DNA of 64,000 nucleotides from Heterostelium album PN500 (lineage: Eukaryota > Evosea > Eumycetozoa > Acytosteliales > Acytosteliaceae). Below the pieces are notes generated by a model that was given only the letters and a program-made list of their open reading frames with translations, was not told where the DNA came from and made no database searches. Within the stretch, counting starts at the first letter, position 1. Every line of letters starts with the position of its first letter. The position numbers and the translations under genes were made by a program. Shown here in pieces: positions 43,501 to 55,932 of this stretch. Location of the stretch: contig NW_008805085.1 in the NCBI RefSeq assembly GCF_000004825.1, forward strand, positions 1,178,001-1,242,000. The letters run 5' to 3'.

Positions 43501-45107
43501 TTTTGTCATACATATTGTAAATTGATGTGTGTGTGTTGGGGTATGATATTATAATGTTTGATTGTATTTTGTTGTGTTTGTTGTGTGAAGTTTGGTGTAG
43601 TAATCTGAACTTACATTTGTAGAACCAAGACATGCACCAATAACCTTAAATGAATTCTTGACACTCAAGATGAATTGTATACCAATCTTGTTGTTCATAA
43701 TATTCTTTATACATGATAGACATTCGAATTGTTGCTGAATCGATTCTTCATTCAATCTTTTTAATATTAATAATAATAAATTCATTGGTTGGTTGGTTTG
43801 ATTAGTAAATGAAGAGTACTAATTAAATTGTTGCTCTCTTTTAATAATAATAATGATAAACTTACGTTGGTTGTAGATTGATAACATTGAGTAATTCAAC
43901 GAGACGTGTGGTTGCCTCTAGTTTGTGGAATTGACGAATCCAATCAAGACCACGTGAACGCAATGCAACACTGATGTCTTTGAGATCAGAAACGGACATA
44001 CCCTCGGATGATGATGTTGGTGAAGATGGTGTCGATCCAGCGCTTGCAGTCAATGATTTCTTGGCACGAATACCAAGTTCACGAAGTAGTTTAACTGCAA
44101 AGTGATCAGGTGTTTTATCACTTGATAATTTCTATAATAACAAAATAATCGATTAATCTTCTTGTAATCAATGTGAATGAAAGTTTATCATTACCAATAC
44201 ATACATCTTTATTTTGCTCTATCATCAACATCTTATTTTTCCAATCCATCTTTAACATTGCTTCCTTTGCTTTTGGATCATTTGCCAATTGATCCTAATT
44301 ATTATCATTATTATTATTATTATTAGTAATTAATAAATATCATGATAAGTAACTTATTGCCATAAAAAAGAAATTATAACATACAACTAAAAGTGCAAAT
44401 TGTCTTTCAACATCTGCCATCTTCTTTTGTTCATCAATTTGTCTTTGTTTCTCAACAACTGGATTTTTTTTTTGTTGGAATGAATTTATATTAATAAGTT
44501 TTTGTTGATACCTCAATTCAATCAATAATGTGTTTACATACCTGCTTTATCTTGTCCAAAGTTTGGTGTTAAACTGAGTGACAGATCAGATTTAGATTCA
44601 TGTTTGGTTCCTTGATTGAGAATCACTGGTAATACAATATTGGATGGCTCATTCAAAATGACATTGGTATCTGTGATTGGATAGTTAACCTCACCGATCA
44701 ACTTATCACCAGAGAATTTATTATGTTCATAAACTTCGATTTCTACATCTGGTTTTTTCTGTAATTTATCAGATAAAAAAAAAAACCAAATCAATAAATA
44801 AATAGAGTTACTTTTTTTTTAATTGGATAGATAATTAACTTACCTCTGGATATTTATCACATTTAACTTCAAATGCCATAGATTGATTCCATTCTGGATC
44901 AGATGATTTTGTAACCACTTTAGTCTTTTGTGCTTTCTTTTTGTTTCCCCAGACCACTTTAACGTATGGACTGCAAACAGCACCATCGGAACCAACCAGC
45001 TTATTAGCTTTAACAACATTTACCTTGAGATTAAATCGCTTGTTATTGCTATTTGATTTCTTCTCTTTCTCACCTGCAATAGGTGGTGTCTTACTACTTT
45101 CAGACAT
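40545..45107 (-). CDS. Diaphanous-related formin with N-terminal C2-like domain
   Basis: There are seven exons: 44844-45107, 44542-44758, 44385-44458, 44205-44294, 43866-44131, 43615-43756 and 40545-43163. They sum to 1224 codons. Residues 1-150 are a C2-like domain (FNLKVNVVKANKLVGSDG, SPYVKVVWGN). The GBD/FH3 array follows (SRGLDWIRQFHKLEATTRLV, SCIKNIMNNKIGIQFI). Next come a coiled coil, an FH1 of seven PPPPPPPP-type blocks (about 669-760) and FH2 (about 775-1120; PLPGMKMKGLQWTSL, LGNFINGGTPRGNAFGF). The end carries a DAD (VVDDLLNTIASGDAF then RRR). It nucleates and elongates actin filaments from profilin-actin, with Rho-type release of GBD-DAD autoinhibition. All exon phases agree. Confidence 0.95.
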
Positions 45108-45845
45108 TCTTTTATCCTTCTCTATCTAATATATATATTAAATTATTCTATTTTACTATTACTATTTATTATTATTACTATTACAAGATATATTTATATA
45201 CAATTACCATAATAATATGGTATGGATTTTATAGTTAAAGTTAAAAAATGATTTGCTTTGCTTTGCTTTACTTGTAAAAGTAAGAAATAAAAATAAATCA
45301 AAGTGATTCAAAATAAACTAAATAGATAGAGATTGTTTAATTGATTGTATCTTGATCAATTCTAAATCTGTTTTATACAAATAGTGTTATTATTTGACTT
45401 TATTTTATTTCTTACTTCTTTTTTTGTTTTAATAAAAAAAATTTGTTTGAAAAAAATAAAAACTTTGATCAATCAACCCACCTTAAAATATTTAATTGAA
45501 AAGTGGTTATTTTGCAATATTATTATAATGAATGAACTAACATTGATCCAAAAGCAGCAAAAATAGCAAAAAAAAATTAAAAAATTAAAAATTGCAAAAA
45601 CAAAAAAAAAAAATGAAAATTAAATAAAAACAATTCAAAGGTTATGAATCACTCTGATTCTAATAATAATATAACTAACTTTGTTTATGTCTATGAACTC
45701 TGAGCAGAGACTCAATCAATCAATCAATCAATTAATAATAAATAGTCGAATTACGAATTACAGTAAAAAGTTAATAAATATATAAGTGTTTTTTTTTTGT
45801 TATTGTTGGCAAAGCAAAGCCAATAATGTGATATTTATTATAAGT
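45108..45845. other. Intergenic region, formin promoter
   Basis: 738 bp of very AT-rich DNA between the formin start and the U-box gene stop (both minus). It contains CAATCAAT repeats near 45716-45732. No gene is seen. Confidence 0.5.
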
Positions 45846-48189
45846 TTATTTTTTTATTTTCTTGATTGGTAGTTCAACAAGAGATGATTGAGAAAGAAGT
45901 CTAAGTAGAGGATGATCTGATCCACGTCCTCCCATGTTTCTTTCTTCTTTTGGTGCTACCACACTATCGCAACTTGTACTAATTGGTTTGTTATAATTAT
46001 ATGTTGTTGATGATGTTGGTGAAGATGATATGTGTGTAAGATTGAAAATATTATTATTATTATTATTATTATTGTTATTATTATTATTATTATGATTATT
46101 GCTAAAATTTAAAGGTGTACCTAAACCAAAACCATTGGAATTATGATTGTTAAACTGTGGGAATCCATTGAAATTGGTTGGTGTTGTTGGTTGTGATGGT
46201 GGATGTTTATGATGTGAACTATTATTGTTATTAATATTACTGCTGCTGCTGCTATTACTTCCGATATGGAAGAATGGATTATTATCAAATGAATCGTTGG
46301 ATTTGTTGTTGGTGGTGGATACAGAGAGATTCGAAAACTGTAGGTAACTGGGTGTTGTCGGTGGAGTTGGGGTGGGTGTGGTGCTATTTACAACGGCAAC
46401 GAGTGCGGGACGACTCTTGATAAGTCGCTTGCGTTTCTTGGAATCGTGATACGATTGGATCTGTTGGTGAAGCTCAAAGTTGGTCTGGGTGTTGGTGATT
46501 CTGATGCCAGAGAATGGGTCGTTAAAGTAGTGGTTGTCAAAGAGTTTCTGTATGGTGGAGCGGTCTACAAACTTTCCGGACGGTAGTTGTACGGGATCAC
46601 TCATCAACTCGAGAGTGATTGGATCGAGAAATATCGTTGGAACGCCGGCTTCGTTCAGTATAATGTCGGGATGCGCCTCGAGGAATCGATCAAAGTCTGT
46701 GTGATTACTATTAGAGTCGTTGGAAAAACCACTGCTGTTGACATCGGACATATCGGAATCGGTGGAGGAACGAATTGAAGGTGGACTTGAAGGTACAGCC
46801 GAATAAGATGATGAAATCGGTAATGTGAATTGTTGATATTGTTGTTGATGTTGATTCGTAAATCCTTTGTTGCTATTATTACTATTGAAATTTGGTTGTT
46901 GGTTTGTTTGTTGTTGTTGATGATACACTGGGAATAAAGGTTGTGAATATGATCTTAAAGATTGTATGGCAATTGATTTCTGATAGATTTGACCAACGAT
47001 ATTTGGTGGACAATTAGAGGATGGTAGTCCCCATATCTCAATTCCACCTATTGATGGACAGCTTGATTGAAAAACTAGTTTGAAAAATAAGAAAAAAAAA
47101 AGTTTGTAAATAAAATTGGAAATTAAAAGTGTTATATATAAATCTAATTGTTTACCTTTAAGTATTCTAATACGTATCGATTTGATATTGTTTAATAAAT
47201 ATACATTGGAACCGAATGGTTTGATTTGACTGGGTAATAAATAGTTTAGTGGAGGTTGATGGTTGATGTGACCATCCATAAAATGGGGGTGTGAGAAATA
47301 AGTGAACAATTTATCTTGTGATTGATGGAGATCGTCAAAGTGACCGACAAACTTGAATGACTGATGAACTAGCTTGTTGTATACGAGATTCGTGTTGTTG
47401 TTGAATGGCGATGATTGTAATGCTATCGATTGTTTCTTCATCTGTTGATTTGGATATCGTTCTTTTGAAATATCCCATTGATTATTCACAGACAACATTG
47501 TAGGATTCATTTTGATATCAGATGAATGATTTGGTTTCAACATTCCATTTCCATGACCATGATTATTACTACCATCTCCATTATTTGCATTCTCAATCAA
47601 TGATTTGGAATTGGCATCGATTTCCTCAAATGTCAGATCTGAAACATAAAAAGACAATGATTGAATAATACCTGTTCCACTCTTTGATATCAATCCAATT
47701 CTTTCCAAATCAATTGGATATCTAGGAAATTATAATTATAGATATTATATATTAGTTAGCTAAACTTGCTGTTGTCGAATGTGTAACTATTATTGTTACA
47801 TACGGAAATGAAATGGTGATATCCAGTGGTGTCTTTATGAATTGAGCGGCGATGAAACCTTTGTCACGTTGTTGCTTGTTATCTGACAACAAGTTTGAGA
47901 CATGAAAGTCATCACTGAACGATGGTGAATCACAATGGATTGTACATCCAAGTTGGTCATATGAGAAATCAATCAAGTTACATCCAACCGATGTCGTTGT
48001 TGTTGCTGCTGCCGCTGCTGTCGTTGTAGCTACTCCAATTGAATTCATTACATTACTTTGATGATGATTATTATTAAAAAAATTGCTATTAAAACTATTG
48101 TTATTGTTATTATTATTATTACTATTGAAATTATTGATGAAAATAGATGATTGATCAAATTGGTGGTCACAATTTGTAGAGGATGTCAT
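45846..48189 (-). CDS. U-box E3 ubiquitin ligase, RNF37/UBOX5-like
   Basis: There are three exons: 47804-48189, 47156-47721 and 45846-47074, giving 726 residues. The N-terminal domain matches RNF37: CTIHCDSPSFSDDFHVSNLL, then QRDKGFIAAQFIKTPLDITI running into SFPYPIDLERIGL across the first junction. The U-box lies at about residues 465-530 (IFLDPITLELMSDPVQLPSG, FVDRSTIQKLF, DPFSGIRI). Between and after these are long Asn/Ser/Gln-rich stretches, typical expansions in this genome. U-box proteins pass ubiquitin from an E2; RNF37 is nuclear in animals. The chosen donor GTATGT at 47803 is the only one that keeps the frame. Confidence 0.9.
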
Positions 48190-49458
48190 TTCTCTCCGAT
48201 CGATCTAACAAACTACCTGCAAACAAATGTGTTTATCTCATTCAATTAACTATATGAAATACTACTGTTATTATTATTGCTATTGTTATTATTATGATTT
48301 TAATATATTACAAAAAATAAATAAATAAAAAAAAAACTAAAAGATAAATCTAAATCTCAAAATATATTTAGAAACAATGTAGGTGATATAAATAAATTAA
48401 TTTGATTGATTGATTGATTATAAACTGCTGTTTTTAAATTGTAGTGAATAGAATTGACTGATTATCATATGATAGACAAAAAAGTAACTAAAAAAAAACA
48501 AACTTTACTAGTAAAACTTTGTTTTTGTTTTTGTATTTTGTATTTCTGTGTAATGTTTTGTTACTATTTTAATTGTGTGTGTTGATGATGATGATGATGA
48601 TAATTAATTGATGATGTTGTTGGAAATAGTGTTGTTGTTGTTAATTGTTGTTATTGTAATTGTTATATAATTTAAAAGGTAATAAGTGGTGTTGGTGGTG
48701 GTTGTGGTATTGGTATTTAAACAAACAGTTTACCACTATTTATTTTTTATTATATATATAATTTTAAAGTGTGTAAATTTGTATTGTTTTAATGTGTCAT
48801 CTATCACCACAAAAAAGTAATCCAAGTTATATTTGTTTTATTTTTTTTATTGTTTTGGTGTTTGGACACTGGGCAAAAAGACATTTTAAAAGTTTCTGAT
48901 TTTTTTTTGAGTTTTGTCAAAATTTTTTTAATAAATGCACAAAATTTGATTTGCAAAATTATTATAATTTTTTTGGTTTAGATGTCTCACTATTTGTGGT
49001 GATGTCACACCAAACGAATGAACCAATTTTAATGGGCGCAAAAAGATTGAGTTTTTCAAGAACAACAATGATGAGGATGTTAGAGACTCAGATATCAAAA
49101 AAAAACCACCCAATTTTTGTTCAATTTCGATAGAAGCAGGATGTGGAATAGATTGTACCAGTGAACAATCTGCCCAAAAGAAGGGTGCAATGGAAACAAA
49201 CTCGATCGGCAAACCTAAACTGAACGAATTTTAAGTTCATTCAATCAATCTAAAAATACCAAAAAAGAAAACCTAATATCAAAATAATGAATGAAATTTT
49301 AATGTTGCTTTTTGATTAGGTTGAACAAACAAAACAATATGTTTTGAGATATTATATTTTTTTCATTATTATTTTAAAAATAAAACAAAAAAACAAAACA
49401 AATTTATTTTGATTGGATTATTATTATTATTAAAAGATTGGTTTAACAATTATTAATT
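48190..49458. other. 1.3 kb intergenic region with a coding-like island
   Basis: Upstream of the U-box gene is AT-rich DNA. A TTTGCAG acceptor-like site just before the start suggests a 5' UTR intron. At 49022-49234 the plus strand has 70 open codons of protein-like composition (for example KKIEFFKNNNDEDVRDSDIK) ending in TAA but without an early ATG. The opposite strand is also open there. It could be a last exon of an unseen gene or a relic. Confidence 0.35.
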
Positions 49459-52113
49459 TTATAATGCTTTATGAGGTTTAACCAATAGATTTGCAACCAA
49501 CAAACCGATCGTCAGTGAAGTGGCAATCATAAACATTCCACCGAAAAGTGCAATGCCACCGTCGACATTGCCGCTCGACACTGAGAATAAACCTTTGACT
49601 CCCATCGATCCAGGGACCAACAGAATGATACCAGACATGATCGGCACCACAGAGGTACCGTTTGTGAATCTCGCATACAAATTACCGGCAACACAAATAA
49701 GACAGGCACCAAAGAACGAACCGACATCCGTACCAAACACCTCGTTACCCCAGTTACCACCGATGATACCTAGGATACTGGTCAACATGATGATCCACAT
49801 CTGTCTGGGTGACGCTTTCATCTGAATGGCAAAGGAGACCGCTGCCAGTGGCACCGCCAAGAACATTGTCCACGCCGGGAACGAGTCTGGTGCGACTTCC
49901 TTTCGCACCGGAAGTATATTGTCAGAGAACTTTGTGCCCATAGCAATTCCAAAAGAAAGCTGTAGCAAACAAGAGAATGCACCCATCAATCTCGCATTTC
50001 CCGAGACAAGGTTACGCGTCGATATCTCTGCGACTGAGATCGTCAGTGACAAACCGGGCGCCAGCGCAATGATTCCACCGAGCGTAACCATAAACCGAGG
50101 TACAGGCGAGATAAATGAATTGATGAGCGCTGCAATGATCGCTCCACCAAACGCAGACAACGCCTCCAGCACCTTGCCAATGGGTGGCCATTTGCAACCG
50201 GCAGCGTACAACAAACCAACGTAGAGACCAACGAGTGAGCACGAGCCGACTTCGAGCCATCCACACTTTAAAAAGAAAGAAAAAGCAAATGATGATACAA
50301 TAAAACTGAAAACTGTTACATAGATACTGTAGAGAGGCGGTGCCTTCAAGATGTCACGGAGATCTACCAGTGCGGTCTGGCAAGACTTCTTTCCGTAGAT
50401 GACTTCGTCGGCTAACGCCTCAAGACGTACCAAACGCTCCATATTGTAATCGGTGGATTGAATACGAAGCAAATGAGTGTATGGTGAAAGAATGGTGTGT
50501 GGCGAACCAAAAGAAAAGAAAATTCCGGTTGGCGTTGTGAAAAAGTTACCGTCAATACCAAACGTTGAGCTGATCAAAGTCAACTCGTATTCGAGACGAT
50601 GCGCAGGAACACCACTCATGAGAAGCGCACGTCCCAGCTCCATGAGGAATGGCACGACATAGGTCTCCAGTGTCTCAGAGTCGACAAGATGAATGGGTAG
50701 TTGGGTGGATGGCGCCAAGATTTGATAGACACTGTTTTTGAATTTCTTCATTTTCTCCTTGGAGAAACGGTTCTTTCGTTTCGTCTTTACTTTATCGGCG
50801 TCGGCATCGGCAAGAGCAAATGCTTTGTCGGCGACTGTAATGGAAGCACCGCCCGGAATGCTCTCAGAGATCTGTGGTAGAATTTCAGAGACCAGTGGGA
50901 CCTGATCGGCACCATCTAGAATAGTTTGTTGAGCAACAACAGGCGATGGAATATTTACAATGACCGTATTCTTGGAGAGATCTTTCATTTCCACGTAGCC
51001 AGGCGAAGCAACTGTATCCTCTACCGTGGAGTTTGATCGATATCTTGGGATTTCCATTATGGTTTTGAGTGATGACGAATGGAAAGCGTTAGAAGTTGAT
51101 AATATACTGTTGTTGTTGTTGTTTACTAGATTGTTGTAGGTTGCTCCAAGTGGATTGTTGAGAGAAAGTGTCGCACCAAGTCCACCCAATGTTCCACCGA
51201 GTGGATTTCCACCGAGTGAGAGTGTCGCACCCAGTGGATTGCCAGGAGAACGAGGTGAAACCTGAGGCATGGAGCTCAGGCCGAGTGGTGAAGGTGGTAC
51301 GGTGAGTGGATGCGCTGGAATGGCAGTGACAGGTGTCATTGGAGTGATCTCTGAAACCTCTGCGGGTATGGCAACGATATTGGCCAGTGCGGGTGTGACG
51401 ATGCTCGTACAGGGCAAGACAAGGGTGTTGGTGGCACCCGGGTTAGTATTGCTACTCTGTGCTGCACTAGCAAGGGTAGGTGATGTAATAACGAGGGGAG
51501 GTGAAGTGGCAGGTGCCATAATTGCCGATTGCTGTAGATGAGTGCCGAGTGGCGCAGTCGAGAGTCCGGTGAGTGTGTTTGGGTTGAGTAGAGTTTGGCG
51601 TAGTGGGTTGGCCGGCAGCAACACCGACTGTTGGAGTCTAGGCATCTCTGTTACCGATTGCTTTAGAATCGACGGGACAAAAGATGTTGTAGTTGTATTG
51701 TTTAGTGGATTTGCACTCAGCGGATTGTCTATGTATTGTGGTAGATTATTATTCGGTATGGAGGAGGTCGCTTGCAGTTGGTCGACTTCCAGCGATGGAC
51801 TCTGTTGTTGTTGTAGCTGCTGCATTTGAATCTGCTGCAGCTGTTGAATCTGCTGTTGTTGTTGCTGTAGTATCAGTTGTTGTTGTAGCAGTTGCTGCTG
51901 TGTCTGCTGCTGTTCGGTCAGCATGTACATCTCGCGCTCACGCTGTTGCAACTGATTGATATCAACCACCAACTCGTTGGGAGGAACCATGGTGGTTGTT
52001 GTAGCCTTCAAAAAAGCATTTGAAGCTTTTACCTCTGAGGTCTTTTGCTTGATCTCATTCTGTTGTATTTCAATTGATTCAGCAACAGTATTAGTATCAT
52101 CAGCATTTGTCAT
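49459..52113 (-). CDS. ThrE-family (DUF1212) multipass transporter with long N-terminal extension
   Basis: This is a single exon of 884 residues. Residues 1-470 are low-complexity, Gln/Pro/Asn/Thr-rich, with repeats such as NPLGATLSLGGNPLGGTL. From about 475 comes the ThrE/PRM10-type soluble domain (FLMELGRALLMSGVPAHRLE, LVDLRDILKAPPLY). Then about ten membrane segments fill 590-880, including the GGIIALAPGLSLTIS and GIILLVPGSMGVKG motifs that pair the two five-helix halves. Relatives include bacterial threonine/serine exporters and yeast Prm10; the substrate here is unknown. Strong GC-rich codon use in the membrane part contrasts with the extension. Confidence 0.92.
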   Translation of the reverse strand: MTNADDTNTVAESIEIQQNEIKQKTSEVKASNAFLKATTTTMVPPNELVVDINQLQQREREMYMLTEQQQTQQQLLQQQLILQQQQQQIQQLQQIQMQQLQQQQSPSLEVDQLQATSSIPNNNLPQYIDNPLSANPLNNTTTTSFVPSILKQSVTEMPRLQQSVLLPANPLRQTLLNPNTLTGLSTAPLGTHLQQSAIMAPATSPPLVITSPTLASAAQSSNTNPGATNTLVLPCTSIVTPALANIVAIPAEVSEITPMTPVTAIPAHPLTVPPSPLGLSSMPQVSPRSPGNPLGATLSLGGNPLGGTLGGLGATLSLNNPLGATYNNLVNNNNNSILSTSNAFHSSSLKTIMEIPRYRSNSTVEDTVASPGYVEMKDLSKNTVIVNIPSPVVAQQTILDGADQVPLVSEILPQISESIPGGASITVADKAFALADADADKVKTKRKNRFSKEKMKKFKNSVYQILAPSTQLPIHLVDSETLETYVVPFLMELGRALLMSGVPAHRLEYELTLISSTFGIDGNFFTTPTGIFFSFGSPHTILSPYTHLLRIQSTDYNMERLVRLEALADEVIYGKKSCQTALVDLRDILKAPPLYSIYVTVFSFIVSSFAFSFFLKCGWLEVGSCSLVGLYVGLLYAAGCKWPPIGKVLEALSAFGGAIIAALINSFISPVPRFMVTLGGIIALAPGLSLTISVAEISTRNLVSGNARLMGAFSCLLQLSFGIAMGTKFSDNILPVRKEVAPDSFPAWTMFLAVPLAAVSFAIQMKASPRQMWIIMLTSILGIIGGNWGNEVFGTDVGSFFGACLICVAGNLYARFTNGTSVVPIMSGIILLVPGSMGVKGLFSVSSGNVDGGIALFGGMFMIATSLTIGLLVANLLVKPHKAL

Positions 52114-55100
52114 GATAATAATATTGATTATTATAAAAATATTATTATTGGAATGAATATAATTATATATTTAGTTTATAATATAAAATGGTGAATGAAT
52201 AAAATGGATTTGTAATGTAATGGGTAGTGGAGTGATAGTAGTGTCAATCATATAAAATTAATTGGAACAAACAAAACAAAACAAAACATAACAAAAAAAA
52301 GAATGGATATGAAGAAAGGATATGAATAATGGATATGGATGATGATAACAACAAGAACCACTCTGAATGATATTAAATCAATCAGTTTAATCGATCTAAT
52401 CAATCAGATTTGATAAATCAATCAATCAATCATTGACCAATATATCTCACAGTAAGTATTATACTGTTTTAAAGTTTGGTGAGTGTGTGGTAGTTGATGA
52501 TGTGATGAATGTTGATGTTGATATGTATAAAGATATTGAAATAATAATAAAAAATGATGCTATTACTAAGTTTATATCTATATCTTGTAGTATTTAAACT
52601 ATTTGTATTATTATTGGATGGGGACTGATAATATTAAATAAATTAACGGCTAACCGTCAATGTTTTAATTAAATAGATAATGTTAAACAATATATTTATA
52701 TGGACATAAGAAGATAAAGGTGATATAGTAGTAGTGGTGTTGTTGTAATTGATAGATAAAAACAATGAGCTTAAACAAACATAAACATAAACAATAATTA
52801 ACAACACCAATATATCAATGTGTATATGCAATGCTATACTATATGTCTAGTTTGTTTGTTTGTTTGTTTGTTTTTGTCCGTTCCTTAAAATGTATTTAAC
52901 CGACAGTCTATTTAGACAATGGATTGTGCAAATGAATGTATATATTTGTATCCTATATATGTGTGATAATCGTTTAATTTGTAAACTTACCAGGGGAGCT
53001 TTTATCTTTTCCCAGAAGCTATACATTTTTGATTGGACTGTCCTGTGTGTATTAATACTAGACTATACTATTACTCAATTGATATCTAATCTAGTAATAA
53101 AAATAAATAAATAAATAAATATAAATATAATAAAACAGTGAATATGCAATGTTGTTGTTGTTGTTGTTGATTGTTCTTCGGAGGTTATTGAGATTTCTAC
53201 AAAATTTGTAGATATCAACCAAACCAATGACGATAATGCAAATCAAAATTCAATTACATAATAAAATAATTAATAAATATGGTTATTATATTTATTATTA
53301 TTGTTGTTTAATAGTAACAAAACAAAAAAACAAAAAAAAAAGAGAAAAATAAGAAGTGTTAGTTAGTCAGTTCATTGTTGTTGTTGTTTTTTTGCTTTTT
53401 TCCTATATTTGCAAAGATATTATAATAATTTAAAGTATTTTAACCAAAAGAAGAAGAATAATAATAATACTATCCAACATGCAACAGACATGCAAGAACA
53501 CATTAAAGACACACACACATTATCTACTCGCATATGTTTAAAACAAATCTACAAATTGGCAACAAATTAACAAAACAATGTTGACAAATATCATTTACTT
53601 TTATTTTATAGAGTAATCCAATGACCCTATAGATATCTATAAATAATATATCCACCAAAAGAGATCAATTTACTTATGATTTATATATCTTTTTGTTTCG
53701 TTTTATACTACACACACATTTATATCTCGATTCATATCTTTACTCATTGATCTATCTGTTTTTATGCATATGTATGTATTTTATTTTCTTTATCTCCTCT
53801 CCTCTCTTCATCTTATCTCCTCACCCTCTCTTTTCTTTTTGCCTTCAAATAATACACAATATAATCCCTCAATGTCAATAAGTCCAACAAATCATCGGTG
53901 AAAATATAGATATAAGGACACGATAGGATGAGGTCGGTAAGGTATAAGTTAAGGTCATGAAAAGACCGTAAAAGTGTGTGTTTTGTGTTATTATAATGAT
54001 TTATTGTTATTATTATTATTTTTATAAGAGATATATACAAAATAGACAATAATTTACCTTTTCTTTTTATTTATTTATTTGTTTGTTCAACTAATAACTA
54101 TTATTTTAATATAAAATAAGGCAATTGCATGTATTTCATGTATGATAGTTAAATAATATAGTATTTATAATAATAATAAAAATGATAAATAATAAATAGT
54201 AGTAATAATATAAATAAATGTTTATAACTACGAAGACGAAAACTAATTGGTTTTGTAAATTGACTATTACATAGAATTTTCTCTGCTGTCTGTTGTTTGA
54301 TTTATGTGTTATGATTAATGTGTGTTGTTCGATTTCAAGGTGTGAGTGGCAGTGGGGATATATATTAAAGAGTTTGGATTTATTATTATTTTTTTGTATT
54401 AATTTAAAAAAATGCGATAACTAATTGTCGGAAAACAAAAACCATATTAAACACACATTGATTTGATTGTTATTATAATAACAGATGATTAATTTAAAAA
54501 TCAGACAGAGAATTTACATATTTCCCTTAAATATACATATGATATTTCATTGTCATGTCATATATCTCAATCACTTTTTATCATATCCGATAAACCATTA
54601 TTATTTTTGTTTTTATACATACACTAATTGATTGTTTTTTTTAGTTTTTATTTTAATTGTAATCAAGTTGAATTATTGTTGTTGTAATTAATTATTGTAA
54701 TGGTTATATTTTATTATTATAATAGATAGATAGATACTAAAGTAAAGAAAATGAATATCGTTTTATCTCATTCTAATTTAATATAAAAACAATTTAATGG
54801 ATAAAAAAGGTAGTAGTAGTTTTATATAATATTATTATTTATAAACAAAACAGAAAGTTATCTATATATCTGAGTTATTGATTATTGTTAAAAAAAAAGT
54901 AAATTAATTTTTAGGTATGATAAAGCATAGGTGTTCTTATTTTTTAATAGAGCATCAGTTGGTTATTAAGAGAAGACCAACCAAGTGATCTGAATTTGGA
55001 CCTGATTTAAGTGTTGTTGGTGTTTGTGGGGGTACAAGAGGGAAGAAGAGCTGGTCGATAATAATGATCAGTATTGGTGTGGAAACACCACTCGGTTTTA

Positions 55101-55932
55101 AAAAAAATGTCAAAATGCAAAGTGATCTAAATAGTTTAAGGTATGAGAAAATACTTTGACATTTGTGCAAAGTTTGGTCAAAACTTAAAAGTTATTGTTT
55201 TGTTGAGAGATTGAGGTTTCATCTCAAACGTGTGTGTTAAACGAATGTGGATTTTGGGAATCATCTACCTTTGGTTTATAAATAATCATTAAAAAAAAAT
55301 TTTGGACGAAAAAAAAGAGTAAAAAACAAAACAAAAATACCGATGAATTAATGATAATGCAACAGATCTACTAATATAGGATGTATGTTTTATTTTTGTT
55401 ATGTTTTATTTTTTTTGTTATGTTTTATTTTTTTGTTTTTTTTTTCATCTATTAAATTTGCACTACCAAATGGAAGAAGTGACCCAATATTTGCTATGAT
55501 TTGTTGGGTCTATTAAAAAAAAAAAAATGACTCTACACTAAAAACAAACAAAAACTCTTCACAAACAATATTTTTTTAATAAACCTTTGTAGCAAAGGTA
55601 GTCACTCAATCTATCAAACATACATTCATCCTTTCTAAATCACCTTACAAAAAAAAAAAAAAAAAAGAAAAGAAAACATCATCGGTATCTTGGGATTTTT
55701 GTTGTCGTTTCAAAACCCACTACAACTTTCTGAGGAATCTTACCACCATACATACATCGATTTACTCCGGATTAAGAACAAAAATCAACACTGTTTGTTT
55801 GAAATGATATCATGAACGAAGTTAGCTACCGACCATTCAGAAAAAAAAAGTTTATTAAAATGTTGCAACATTAACTTTATAAAGAAGAGTTGTTTTTTTT
55901 AATATATAATTATCATATTTTATTTATTTATT
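52114..55932. other. 3.8 kb gene-poor region
   Basis: Very AT-rich, between the transporter start and the IFRD stop (both minus). Two places stand out. One is 52985-53110 (see separate entry). The other is about 54950-55260, which is less AT-biased and has a 71-codon minus-strand frame ending TLKSGPNSDHLVGLL, not recognised. Runs of ATAAATAAATAA (near 53102) and GTTGTTGTT (near 53150) are present. I see no complete gene. Confidence 0.45.
52991..53026 (-). CDS. Possible tiny 5' coding exon (12 codons)
   Basis: On the minus strand an ATG at 53024-53026 opens MYSFWEKIKAPL and ends at a strong donor CTG|GTAAGT (donor G at 52990). I could not find the partner exon. It may be an upstream exon of the ThrE-family gene or a lost gene. 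The plus strand of the same DNA reads ACTTACCAGGGGAG with a downstream ATTTTTGA, an alternative snRNA-like reading. Confidence 0.25.

Noticed and set aside
49520-50266. Several frames on both strands within the ThrE-family gene
   Set aside because: Shadows caused by its GC-rich codon use; the 884-residue frame accounts for the region.
52643-53114. Two hydrophobic open frames between the transporter and IFRD genes
   Set aside because: Composition is that expected from AT-rich DNA, with no supporting exon structure; only the short 52991-53026 segment was kept as a possibility.
54955-55170. 71-codon minus-strand frame
   Set aside because: The last 25 residues look protein-like but the rest is Ile/Phe/Leu-rich noise; not enough to call a gene.
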